From an uncultured Rhodanobacteraceae bacterium (lineage in GTDB: Bacteria; Pseudomonadota; Gammaproteobacteria; Xanthomonadales; Ahniellaceae), in the NCBI GenBank assembly GCA_937873105.1, contig CALMWD010000058.1, positions 1-8,371 of the forward strand: a stretch of DNA of 8,371 nt. Reading direction: 5' to 3'. A model generated the notes under the pieces. It saw only the letters and a list, made by a program, of their open reading frames with translations. It made no database searches and was not told where the DNA came from. Both the position numbers and the translations under genes were made by a program. Within the stretch, counting starts at the first letter, position 1; every line of letters begins with the position of its first letter. Below, in pieces: positions 1 through 6,774 of this stretch.

Positions 1-889
1 TGCGCACGGCCGCCGTTCCCGCCTGCCGCGCCGCGCGCAGCAGGTCGGCGTGCTTCACGTCGGTCTTGCCGCCGTCGCCGAGCACGGTGGCGATGCGCGC
101 GAGATCGCCGTCGGGCAGCACCGCTGCCCGCTCGGCCTCGATGTCGGCCGCCGAGCCCCGCGCACGCACGCCGAGGAGCTGCCGGTAGAGGGCTTCGGCG
201 CCGGAGTGCCGCTCGCCGCCGTCGTCGAGATGGGGCGCGGCTTCGAGCCAGTCGCGCCGGCGCATGGCCGCCCTGAGCAGCTCGTCGAACGTCGCGTCGG
301 CCGCATAGGCGACGGCGGTGGCCAGCGCCCGCCCGAGCTGCGACTGCGGCGCGCGCGTGGCGTCGGCGAGCACCGAGAGCACGGCCTCGCGCTCGAGATC
401 GCGGCCCGTCTGCTCGTCGAGAATGGCAAACTGCGGCGACACGCCGGCTTCCAGCGGAAAGCGCTGCAGCAGCCGCTCGCAGAAGGCGTGGATCGTCTGC
501 ACCTTGAGGCCGCCGGGGGTCTCGATGGCGATGGTGAAGAGGTCGCGCGCCTTGGCCACCTCGGCCGGCTCGGGAGGCCGGTCCGCGAGCCGCGTCAGGT
601 CATCGACGAGCGACGCCTCGTCCGCCGTCACCCAGCGCGCGAGGCGGGCGAAGACGCGCGACGACATCTCGGCCGCCGCCGCCTTGGTGAAGGTGAGGCA
701 GAGGATGCGCTCGGGCGCCGTGCCGGCGAGCAGCAGGCGCAGCACCCGATTGGTCAGCACGTGCGTCTTGCCGGTGCCGGCGTTGGCCGAAACCCAGGCC
801 GAAGCCAGCGGGTCGGCGGCGCCGAGCTGCGCCGCGCTCGTGCGCGCGAGCTCCGCTCTGAGCCGCGCCTCGGGCGATGCATCCGCCAT
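1..889 (-). CDS. addA: Double-strand-break repair helicase AddA, N-terminal part (cut by window edge)
   Basis: AddA is the UvrD-like helicase-nuclease subunit of the AddAB complex, which resects double-strand DNA ends in the cytoplasm for RecA-dependent repair. The frame is open from an ATG at 889 to the window edge, 296 codons of a protein usually near 1,150 residues. Visible superfamily-1 helicase motifs are a Walker A AGTGKT at residues 37-42 (Lys41), motif Ia [11 protein letters not shown] at 65-75, and QTIHAFC at 131-137. The pattern [15 protein letters not shown] is the form I know from alphaproteobacterial AddA. The start is supported by a strong GGAGG 7 nt upstream and by overlap with the addB stop (TGATG). 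The order addB-addA matches Rhizobiales-type operons. CTC outnumbers CTG for leucine (24 to 14 by my count), unlike the genes further right. The nuclease domain lies outside the window. Confidence 0.93.
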   Translation of the reverse strand, partial: MADASPEARLRAELARTSAAQLGAADPLASAWVSANAGTGKTHVLTNRVLRLLLAGTAPERILCLTFTKAAAAEMSSRVFARLARWVTADEASLVDDLTRLADRPPEPAEVAKARDLFTIAIETPGGLKVQTIHAFCERLLQRFPLEAGVSPQFAILDEQTGRDLEREAVLSVLADATRAPQSQLGRALATAVAYAADATFDELLRAAMRRRDWLEAAPHLDDGGERHSGAEALYRQLLGVRARGSAADIEAERAAVLPDGDLARIATVLGDGGKTDVKHADLLRAARQAGTAAVR

Positions 890-896
890 CAGCCCG

Positions 897-901
897 CCTC
901 C
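897..901 (-). promoter_or_regulatory. Shine-Dalgarno of addA
   Basis: GGAGG within a longer GGGGGAGG run on the minus strand, 7 nt before the addA ATG at 889 and inside the last codons of addB. It fixes the addA start and implies that addA can be initiated independently of, or by re-initiation after, addB. Confidence 0.75.
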
Positions 902-977
902 CCCTCGTCCTCGCCCGAGCCCGCCCACTCGGCGACGCGCGCCAGTTGCGCATAATCGTCGTAGTCGTACGAGTAGC

Positions 978-987
978 GCGGCCGGCG
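978..987. other. Joint between addAB block and cyoE block
   Basis: Two truncated genes pointing away from each other meet here. On the minus strand AddB-like codons (RRPRY) reach to about 987; on the plus strand CyoE-like codons (AAGAAPP) begin at about 978. The shared 10 bases, gcggccggcg, contain the overlapping palindromes CGGCCG and GCCGGC and would serve as microhomology for an inverted joining. Each gene has lost its N-terminal coding part at this point. Position is accurate to perhaps 10 bases. Confidence 0.7.
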
Positions 988-1469
988 CAGCGCCGCCGAT
1001 CCTCGGCTGGGCCGCCGTGACCGGCGAAGTGCATCCCTATGCGCTGTTGCTGTTCCTGATCATCTTCATCTGGACGCCGCCGCACTTCTGGGCGCTGGCG
1101 ATCTTCCGCCGCGACGACTACGCGCGCGCCGCGGTGCCGATGCTGCCGATTACGCACGGCGTCGAGTACACGCGCTGGCACGTGCTGTTCTACACCATCC
1201 TGCTGGTGCTGGTGACGCTGCTGCCCTGGCTGACCGGCATGAGCGGCGTGATCTATCTGGGCGGTGCGGTCGTGCTCGGCGCGGGATTCCTTTACTACGC
1301 CGTGCGCCTGATGAATCCGCCGAACGAATGGTTCGCGATGGAGACGTTCCGCTACTCGATCATCTACCTGATGGCCTTGTTCGCTTTCCTGCTGGTCGAC
1401 CACTACCTCGCCGAGCCCCTGCCGATGCAGGCACCGCCGGCCGTCTTCGAGTTCGAGAAGCTCGGCTGA
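978..1469 (+). pseudogene. cyoE: Protoheme IX farnesyltransferase (heme O synthase), 5'-truncated
   Basis: CyoE/CtaB is an inner-membrane UbiA-family prenyltransferase that adds a farnesyl group to heme b to give heme O for terminal oxidases. The plus-strand frame from about 978 reads [17 protein letters not shown], then [20 protein letters not shown] and the loop [13 protein letters not shown], all hallmark stretches of the family, followed by three or so membrane helices and a stop at 1467-1469. About 163 codons remain of a usual 295-305. The missing N-terminal half includes the first Asp-rich prenyl-diphosphate motif (NDxxDxxxD type), so this piece alone should be inactive. The frame stays open leftward to 318, but that part is antisense to addA and addB and is not CyoE. 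Leucine is mostly CTG (18 to 4 CTC), matching the genes to the right. Confidence 0.9.
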
Positions 1470-1511
1470 GCCGCGCCGGCCGCACGCCGACGGATCGTTC
1501 CGGCTTCACTT

Positions 1512-1539
1512 GCGGCGGGGCAGCGCGTAGCCTCGCCGC
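1512..1539 (+). promoter_or_regulatory. Hairpin abutting the rhomboid start codon
   Basis: The gap between cyoE and the rhomboid gene (1470-1539) contains an inverted repeat: gcggcggggc at 1512-1521, an 8-nt loop, and gcctcgccgc at 1530-1539. This gives a 10-bp stem with one G-U pair that ends directly before the ATG at 1540. No T run follows, so it is not an ordinary intrinsic terminator. In RNA it would cover the place where a ribosome binding site should be; no clear Shine-Dalgarno is present. In such GC-rich DNA a chance stem is possible. Confidence 0.4.
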
Positions 1540-3006
1540 ATGCTGATCATCCCGCTGCACAAGAAGCCGACCCTGGCCAATTTCCCTTGGGTCACGGCCC
1601 TGTTGGTGCTCGTGAACGTGTTCGTCTACACCGCCTTGCAGGTGCCGGACAACGCACGCCATGCGCGCGCGGTCGAGGCGTATGCCGACAGCCGGCTGGC
1701 CGCGATCGAGCTGCCGGCCTACCGCGACTATGTCGAGCGCACCCCGACGATCTCGTGGCGCGAGCGCTGGCGGCGCCTGCCCGAGCCGATGCGCACGCAG
1801 GCGCTGGCGACGCAGGTGCAGAGCGATGCCGCCTTCCTCGCCGAACTGCGCGCCGAACGCGTGATCACGCCCAGCCATGCCGACTACGCCGAATGGAAGC
1901 CGTTGCGCGCGGAACTCGACGCGAACTGGCGCGCGTCGTTCACCGAGCGCCATCTGCTGCGCCAGTCCGAAATCGCCCCGAGTCGATGGTTCAGCGCGAT
2001 GTTCCTGCATGGCGACGGCGGTCACCTGATCGGCAACATGATCTTCCTGGTGATTCTCGGGCTGGCGGTGGAACCGGTGCTGGGCGCTTTCGGTTTCGTG
2101 CTGCTGTACCTGCTGGCCGGGATCGGCGGCGGGCTGTTCTCGCTGGGCTGGCGCTGGGGCGACAGCGGCGGAATGCTGGGTGCATCCGGCGCGATTGCCG
2201 GGCTGATGGGCGCGTTTGCCGTGCTCTGGGGGCAACGGCGGGTGCGCCTGTTCTACTGGTTCTTCGTGATCTTCGACTACACCCGGGTGCGTGCCCTGTG
2301 GCTGCTGCCGGTGTGGTTCGGCTGGGAGGTCCTGCAACTGCTGATGACGCCCGATGCCGGCGTCGGCTTCGACGCGCATGCCGGCGGCATCCTGTCCGGG
2401 GCCGCACTGGCGTTTGCGGCCGTCCGACTCGGGCGCGTGAACCACGCCTATCTCGACGAAGAGGAGATCCGCGATCGGCGTGCCGAGGAACTCGCTGCCG
2501 GCCTGTCGGAACTCGGCAAGCTGCAGCTGGCGGCGGCGCGGAGTCGCTTCGATGCGCTGATCCAGCGCCATCCCGACGATCCCGACGTGATCGAGCCCTG
2601 GCTGCGCAGCTGGCTGTTCGCGAAGGATCGTCCGGAAGCCGCGGCCGCCGTGGCGCATGCGCTGGCCTGGCGGGCGCGCAATCGCGGCGACGCACAGCGC
2701 CAGCAGCGCTGGCTCGGCGAGGCGATGAAGGCGCATGCGCCGAAACTGCCGGCGGCGGCCGCCACGCTGACCCTGCTCGCCGCACGCTGGCAGCCGCTCG
2801 GCCTGCTGGCCGAATCGCAGACCCTGCTGGCGGCCGTCGAAGCCGCGGAGCCGTCCCATGCGGGCTTGCCCGCGGCCTGGTTCAAGCTCGCGCTCGCGTA
2901 CCAGGAGCAACGCGACGAAGCCGCCGCACGCGCGATCCTGCAGCGCCTGCGACAACGCCATCCACAGTCCGCCGAAGCCGGCAAGGCGACGCTGTTGCTG
3001 GGTTGA
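1540..3006 (+). CDS. Rhomboid-family intramembrane serine protease with helical-repeat C-terminal tail
   Basis: Rhomboids cleave transmembrane segments of other membrane proteins within the bilayer. This 488-aa protein has the full catalytic set: the HxxxxHxxxN motif at His157/His162/Asn166, the nucleophile motif GASG at 214-217 (Ser216), and the catalytic His280 in DAHAGG. Membrane helices are at about 17-35, 164-182, 185-203, 213-230, 251-269 and 277-297. Between the first helix and the HxxxxHxxxN segment lies a charged, helix-rich insertion of about 110 residues (36-146), expected in the periplasm. Residues 300-488 are soluble, helical and TPR-like (for example around 446-480). The usual bacterial core (GlpG) is under 280 residues, so this is a long member. 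ATG 1540 gives the MLIIPLHK N-terminus I associate with this long subfamily. The substrate is unknown. It converges with the next gene with no gap. Confidence 0.92.
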   Translation: MLIIPLHKKPTLANFPWVTALLVLVNVFVYTALQVPDNARHARAVEAYADSRLAAIELPAYRDYVERTPTISWRERWRRLPEPMRTQALATQVQSDAAFLAELRAERVITPSHADYAEWKPLRAELDANWRASFTERHLLRQSEIAPSRWFSAMFLHGDGGHLIGNMIFLVILGLAVEPVLGAFGFVLLYLLAGIGGGLFSLGWRWGDSGGMLGASGAIAGLMGAFAVLWGQRRVRLFYWFFVIFDYTRVRALWLLPVWFGWEVLQLLMTPDAGVGFDAHAGGILSGAALAFAAVRLGRVNHAYLDEEEIRDRRAEELAAGLSELGKLQLAAARSRFDALIQRHPDDPDVIEPWLRSWLFAKDRPEAAAAVAHALAWRARNRGDAQRQQRWLGEAMKAHAPKLPAAAATLTLLAARWQPLGLLAESQTLLAAVEAAEPSHAGLPAAWFKLALAYQEQRDEAAARAILQRLRQRHPQSAEAGKATLLLG

Positions 3007-3009
3007 TCA
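3004..3009. other. Abutting convergent stop codons (TGATCA)
   Basis: The rhomboid stop TGA (3004-3006, plus) and the stop of the minus-strand membrane gene (TGA, 3009-3007) sit back to back and form the palindrome TGATCA. There are no intergenic bases, hence no room for a terminator between the genes; transcripts must end inside the opposite gene or overlap. Confidence 0.9.
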
Positions 3010-4311
3010 GGCCGGCTTGGCGCCACGCGCCAGCGACTGCAGCAGCTGGATCTGCGCGTCGATCTCGGGCATCAGGGCGTCGTCGGGGCGGAACGCCTTG
3101 AGCTGGGTGAGCAGTTGCAGGGCCTGTTCCTCGCGGTTGAGCTTGTCGGTCATCACCTTGGCCGCGAACAGGTAGTTGCGGGCGATGTCCTTGTGCTTGG
3201 GCCAGCGCTTGTGGAAACCCGAGACGAGTTTCAGCGCCAGCGGGTGCAGGCCGGTCTGCGAGGCGCGCTGGGCCAGGCGATGGATGTCGTCGGCGATGTC
3301 CGGCGCGAAGTTCGGATCGAGCGCATAACACTCCTGCATCAGCTCGAGCGCGCGCTTCAGGTTGTCCTGGGCCAGCAACACCTGCGCATAGCCCAGCCCG
3401 TGCTTGAGCAGACCGGCCTGGTCCTGGGTCGCCTTCAGCAGCTTGCGGTAATGCTCGTGCACGAGCACGGTGCCGCCGCGCGTCGCGATGTGCTCTGCGA
3501 GCCGCGTCGCGGCCTCGTCGGCGCGGCCGTCCTGCACCAGGGCCTCGGCTTCGTCGACCAGACCCTGGTCCGGGTCCTGGTGCCGCTGGCGCAGCTTGGC
3601 CGGCGCCTCGTCGCGCTTCACCTCGTGGCCGATGCGGTCGGCGTACTGGTAGACGAGGTAACCCATCAGGTGGAAGGTCGCGACCAGCACGTAGTGGGTG
3701 ATGAACCAGGTGAACAGGTGCGTCACGAAATGCGGGACGAAGGGAATCGCCTCCGCAAACGCCTGCGCATTGGCGCCGCTGACCTGGTACAGCGCGCACA
3801 GCGCCGCGACGACGAAATAGGGCCAGCCGAAGGCCGACATCAGTTCGATCCAGCCGGCCGGGTTCAGCGCGGCCCACAGGTTGTTGGTCATCGCCAGCGT
3901 GATCGTCGCGCCCGGGATCGCGACCGCGACAAAGAGCAGCCAGAGCATCGCCGGGCCCGGTCCGGCGACCGCGCCGATCGCGAGCATGCCGACGAACATC
4001 ATCAGCCAGAGCAGGATCTGCAGCTTGATCTGGTCCCAGGCCTGCGACTCGCCGACCTGCATGCTGTATTCGGGCGCGTCGAGGCGGCCATGCGCGGTCT
4101 GCACCAGCACCTCGGCGGCGTACTTCAGGATGCCGGCCCACAACACCGCCGACACGATCAGTCCGGCGATGCCGAGCGGCAACAGGTCGGCGATGCGCAG
4201 CACGGTGAACAGGAGCACGTTGGTGATCGCGCCCGACTGCAGCGGGTATTTCGAGATCTCGCCGAGGCGATGCCAGAACGGGACGACGGCGGTTGCGGCG
4301 GGCGTGTTCAT
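3007..4311 (-). CDS. Multi-pass membrane protein with TPR-like C-terminal half, function unknown
   Basis: I do not recognise a named family. The 434-aa product begins at ATG 4311, which overlaps the stop of the upstream channel gene as ATGA, so translation is probably coupled; the same frame stays open further upstream, but only as an alternate frame of the channel gene. Residues 28-70, 96-142, 160-177 and 193-223 are hydrophobic and suggest about six membrane helices. From about 240 the protein is soluble and helical: paired helices at 250-276, 300-332 (a TPR-like unit ending ALDPNF) and further repeats to about 425. The tail is probably cytoplasmic and could bind a partner; position suggests the MscS-type channel. 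The N-terminal half is reminiscent of integral membrane domains in hypothetical proteins with polytopic bundles, but no catalytic motif is evident. Confidence 0.85.
   Translation of the reverse strand: MNTPAATAVVPFWHRLGEISKYPLQSGAITNVLLFTVLRIADLLPLGIAGLIVSAVLWAGILKYAAEVLVQTAHGRLDAPEYSMQVGESQAWDQIKLQILLWLMMFVGMLAIGAVAGPGPAMLWLLFVAVAIPGATITLAMTNNLWAALNPAGWIELMSAFGWPYFVVAALCALYQVSGANAQAFAEAIPFVPHFVTHLFTWFITHYVLVATFHLMGYLVYQYADRIGHEVKRDEAPAKLRQRHQDPDQGLVDEAEALVQDGRADEAATRLAEHIATRGGTVLVHEHYRKLLKATQDQAGLLKHGLGYAQVLLAQDNLKRALELMQECYALDPNFAPDIADDIHRLAQRASQTGLHPLALKLVSGFHKRWPKHKDIARNYLFAAKVMTDKLNREEQALQLLTQLKAFRPDDALMPEIDAQIQLLQSLARGAKPA
4308..4311 (-). promoter_or_regulatory. ATGA start/stop overlap (translational coupling)
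   Basis: The TGA of the channel gene and the ATG of the membrane/TPR gene share ATGA on the minus strand. The upstream sequence gccgccccaggc has only a weak AGG, so re-initiation by ribosomes finishing the channel gene is the likely mode of translation, giving linked synthesis of the two proteins. Confidence 0.8.
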
Positions 4312-6755
4312 GCCTGGGGCGGCTCGGTGCGGGAGGAAGCTGCCGATTGTGCAAGCAAAGCCGCCACTTCGGGAGACAGGCTGCGCAGATGCAGGTCCTG
4401 CTGCGGGTAGGGGATGCCGATGTCGGCCTCGCGCAGCGCCTGCAGTACCGACAGGCCCATCTGGCTGCGGATCGAGACCCAGTCCGCTTCCTCGCGTGTC
4501 CAGGCGCGCAAGGTGAAGTCGAGCGAACTCGCGCCGAAGCCGACGAACAGGGCGACCGGCGCGGGCTCGGGCAACAGGCCCTCGGTGCGGGCGGCGACGC
4601 CGCGCAGCAGGTCCAGGACCCGTGCCGGATCGCTGTCGTAGGCGACCCCGACGTTGACCTCGATACGGCGGCTGCTGTTGCTCAGCGTCCAGTTGGTCAG
4701 GCGATCGGCGACCAGCATGCCGTTCGGCACGACCACGTCGGCGCCTTCGAAGGTGACCAGGCGCGTCGCGCGCAGGCCGATTTCGCGCACGCGCCCGGTG
4801 GCGCCGTTGAGCTCGACCACGTCGCCGGGCTGGATCGGCCGCTCGACCATCAGGATCAGGCCGCTGACGAAGTTCTTCACCACATCCTGCAGGCCGAGGC
4901 CGATGCCGACGCCGAGCGCGCCGAACACGATCGCCAGCTGGCTCAGATGGAAGCCCGAGATGGCCAGCGCGACCAGCACGCCGATGCAGATCAGCGCGTA
5001 GTAGCTCAGCGACGACACGCTGTGCGCGACGCCGCGCGGCAGGGCCATGTTCGGCAGCACGTCTTCGGCCAGCAGGTCGCGCAGGGTGCGTGCCAGCCAC
5101 CAGGCGATCCAGACGCTGAGCGCGAACACGACGATGTTGCCGAACGAGAAGGCGACGTCGCCGAAGGCGATGCGGTAGCCGAGCAGGGCCTGCACCGCGT
5201 CCACCGTCGGGCGCAGGACGCGGAATGCATTCAGCGTGGCGAGCAGCCAGATCGTCGCCAGCACCAGGCCGCCCAGGGTCATCGCGGCCCGCCGCAGCGA
5301 GCCGGCACGGGCGCTGACGCGCGCCGGCACGACCTCGGCGCCGCGCCGGAACACGGTGTCGGACAGCGCCGCGACCACCGCCGCCACCGCGGCCAGGGCG
5401 ACCGCGAGATAGGTGGCGTCGAGCAGTCCGTCGAGCAGGACCGTGGCCAGGGACACGTTGCCGACCAGGTTCGCGACCAGGGCCGCGGCCGCCAGCACCG
5501 CCGAGCCGTACAGCAACCCCAGGGTACGGGTGCGCGCCGACGAGGCCTCGATGCGGCGGCGATGGCGCCGCGCCAGCCACAGCAGCACGGCCACCAGGGT
5601 GCCTGCCAGCGTGGCGAGGGCGTAGCGATAGGCGAGCGGATCGATCGCGAACAGCGAGGCGGCGAAGTTGAGCGCATAGAACACCGCGCTGATCCAGGCC
5701 CAGGGACCGAGGGCGCGGCGCACGATGGCGGGCAACAGGCGCAGCACCGGCAACCAGGCGACCAGCAGCGTGGCCTGGTGGCGAATCACCGGGCCGTCCC
5801 AGTGGAAGACCAGCGAGGCGATCGCGTACAGCACGATCCAGGCCGCGAAGGGCCGCGACAGCACGGCCAGCGTCGCCTCGGGCACGTGCTCGCGCCGGGC
5901 GCGGGCGCGGGTGCGTCGCGAGACCCAGATCAGCAGCGGCAGCAGCGCGATCATCGCGAGAGTCATCGCATTGCGGGTGCGCTCGAAGCGGGCGTCGTAA
6001 TCCTTGGCGAAGGCGATCTCGATCGCCAATCCCTGGCGCGCCAGCGTCTCGGCGGCCTTGGCGGTGCGCGGCGCGTGTGCCGCCGACCACAGCGGCGCCG
6101 CATCCAGCCGCAGCAGGTCGCGATCGCGGGCGCGGATCAGCTGGCGGGTGCGTTCGAGTCCGGCGGCGATGCCGCTGTTCACGCTGCCGGCCGACTGGCT
6201 GAGCTTGAGCAGGGCGGTGCCGGGCCTGGCCAGCGCGCGCTCGGCAGTGTCGAGTCGGGTCACGACCTGGCGTGCGCGCGTGGTCCAGGGCGTGGTCTCG
6301 GCCTGCTGCGCGGCCAGGGTCGCGTCCCAGATGCGGCGGCGCGCTGACAGCTGTTCCGCGTCCGCCGACAGCGGCTTGATCGCCGCCTGCAATTCGTCGC
6401 GCCAGCGTTCGAGGTCGCGCGCCAGAAAGCGCCAATGCCGCTCCAGCGATTCCAGGCGCCGCATGGGCAGGGCGTCGACCTGCACCGGGCGCAGGGCCTG
6501 CTGCAGGCGATCATGCGAGGCGGTCAGCGCCTTCAGGCGCTGACCGAAGTCGTCGGCGCGGGTCGTGCCTTCGGCGCGGCGCTGCACGGCATCGGCGAAC
6601 TGTTCGTCGGCTTCGGCGCGCTGGGCGATGTCGCCGACCGCAATGGCCGACTCGGCCCCGATCGCGATGGCGCCGTCGCCATTCTGCGCCTGCGCCGGCA
6701 TGAACGCGACCATCAGGCCGCACCACAACACACGCAGGGAATGGGCAAGTCTCAT
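4308..6755 (-). CDS. MscS-superfamily mechanosensitive ion channel, large (MscK/DUF3772-like architecture)
   Basis: Large MscS-type channels open under membrane tension to release solutes during osmotic downshift. This 815-aa protein starts with a signal peptide (residues 1-23, hydrophobic core then AQA before the predicted cut). Residues 45-260 form a charged, coiled-coil-like periplasmic region, as in MscK/DUF3772-type proteins. About ten to eleven membrane helices follow between 263 and 626. The pore-lining helix and start of the MscS domain are clear: FGALGVGIGLGLQDVVKNF from 611, then ERPIQPGDVVELNG at 638-651, and VVVPNGM at 674-680 in the beta domain; the alpha/beta vestibule runs to about 790. 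ATG 6755 follows GGAG by 10 nt and lies 19 bp after dnaG, so it is probably in the dnaG transcript. It overlaps the next gene by 4 bp. The exact subfamily (MscK, MscM, YbdG-like) is uncertain. Confidence 0.92.
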   Translation of the reverse strand: MRLAHSLRVLWCGLMVAFMPAQAQNGDGAIAIGAESAIAVGDIAQRAEADEQFADAVQRRAEGTTRADDFGQRLKALTASHDRLQQALRPVQVDALPMRRLESLERHWRFLARDLERWRDELQAAIKPLSADAEQLSARRRIWDATLAAQQAETTPWTTRARQVVTRLDTAERALARPGTALLKLSQSAGSVNSGIAAGLERTRQLIRARDRDLLRLDAAPLWSAAHAPRTAKAAETLARQGLAIEIAFAKDYDARFERTRNAMTLAMIALLPLLIWVSRRTRARARREHVPEATLAVLSRPFAAWIVLYAIASLVFHWDGPVIRHQATLLVAWLPVLRLLPAIVRRALGPWAWISAVFYALNFAASLFAIDPLAYRYALATLAGTLVAVLLWLARRHRRRIEASSARTRTLGLLYGSAVLAAAALVANLVGNVSLATVLLDGLLDATYLAVALAAVAAVVAALSDTVFRRGAEVVPARVSARAGSLRRAAMTLGGLVLATIWLLATLNAFRVLRPTVDAVQALLGYRIAFGDVAFSFGNIVVFALSVWIAWWLARTLRDLLAEDVLPNMALPRGVAHSVSSLSYYALICIGVLVALAISGFHLSQLAIVFGALGVGIGLGLQDVVKNFVSGLILMVERPIQPGDVVELNGATGRVREIGLRATRLVTFEGADVVVPNGMLVADRLTNWTLSNSSRRIEVNVGVAYDSDPARVLDLLRGVAARTEGLLPEPAPVALFVGFGASSLDFTLRAWTREEADWVSIRSQMGLSVLQALREADIGIPYPQQDLHLRSLSPEVAALLAQSAASSRTEPPQA

Positions 6756-6765
6756 CGGCTTCGTG

Positions 6766-6769
6766 CTCC
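6766..6769 (-). promoter_or_regulatory. Probable Shine-Dalgarno of the channel gene
   Basis: GGAG on the minus strand in the 19-bp gap after dnaG, 10 nt before ATG 6755. Spacing is slightly long but it is the only candidate and supports this start, which also gives a good signal peptide. Confidence 0.5.
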
Positions 6770-6774
6770 GTCGT

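Larger units (their letters stand above)
889..987 (-). pseudogene. addB: Double-strand-break repair protein AddB, C-terminal remnant
   Basis: Only the last 32 codons or so of addB remain. The minus-strand frame reads [21 protein letters not shown] and ends at TGA 891-889, which overlaps the addA ATG. A DYxxLARVxEW tail after an Arg/Pro-rich stretch is what I know from the C-terminus of alphaproteobacterial AddB, the inactivated-helicase and nuclease partner of AddA, normally about 1,000 residues. Similarity to AddB can be followed rightward to about 985; beyond that the sequence belongs to cyoE read on the other strand. The gene is therefore truncated by the joint. Whether it is a real broken gene or an assembly product cannot be told from sequence alone. 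The identification rests on a short stretch plus its position next to addA. Confidence 0.75.

Noticed and set aside
50..955. 301-aa plus-strand open frame opposite addA
   Set aside because: Arg/Gly/Glu-rich composition, no recognisable domain, and wholly antisense to a frame with clear helicase motifs; a GC-rich shadow.
318..977. Apparent 383-aa plus-strand protein extending cyoE leftward with a start at 318
   Set aside because: The first 220 or so residues are low-complexity Ser/Arg/Ala-rich sequence antisense to addA and addB; family similarity to CyoE begins only near 978.
1470..1539. Intrinsic terminator after cyoE
   Set aside because: A stem is present at 1512-1539 but no T run follows and it abuts the next ATG, so it was listed as a possible regulatory hairpin instead.
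1360..2961. 533-aa minus-strand open frame opposite the rhomboid gene
   Set aside because: Gln/Arg/His-rich shadow sequence; the plus strand has the complete rhomboid catalytic motif set.
4293..6347. 684-aa plus-strand open frame opposite the channel gene
   Set aside because: Composition dominated by Gln, Asp, Arg, Gly and His, typical of the antisense of a GC-rich gene; no domain, and the MscS frame is unambiguous.
4312..6435. Minus-strand frame joining the membrane/TPR protein to a long upstream extension (1142 aa in all)
   Set aside because: The extension is the alternate frame of the channel gene, rich in Arg/Ala/Gly with no domain; the ATG at 4311 with ATGA overlap is the natural start.
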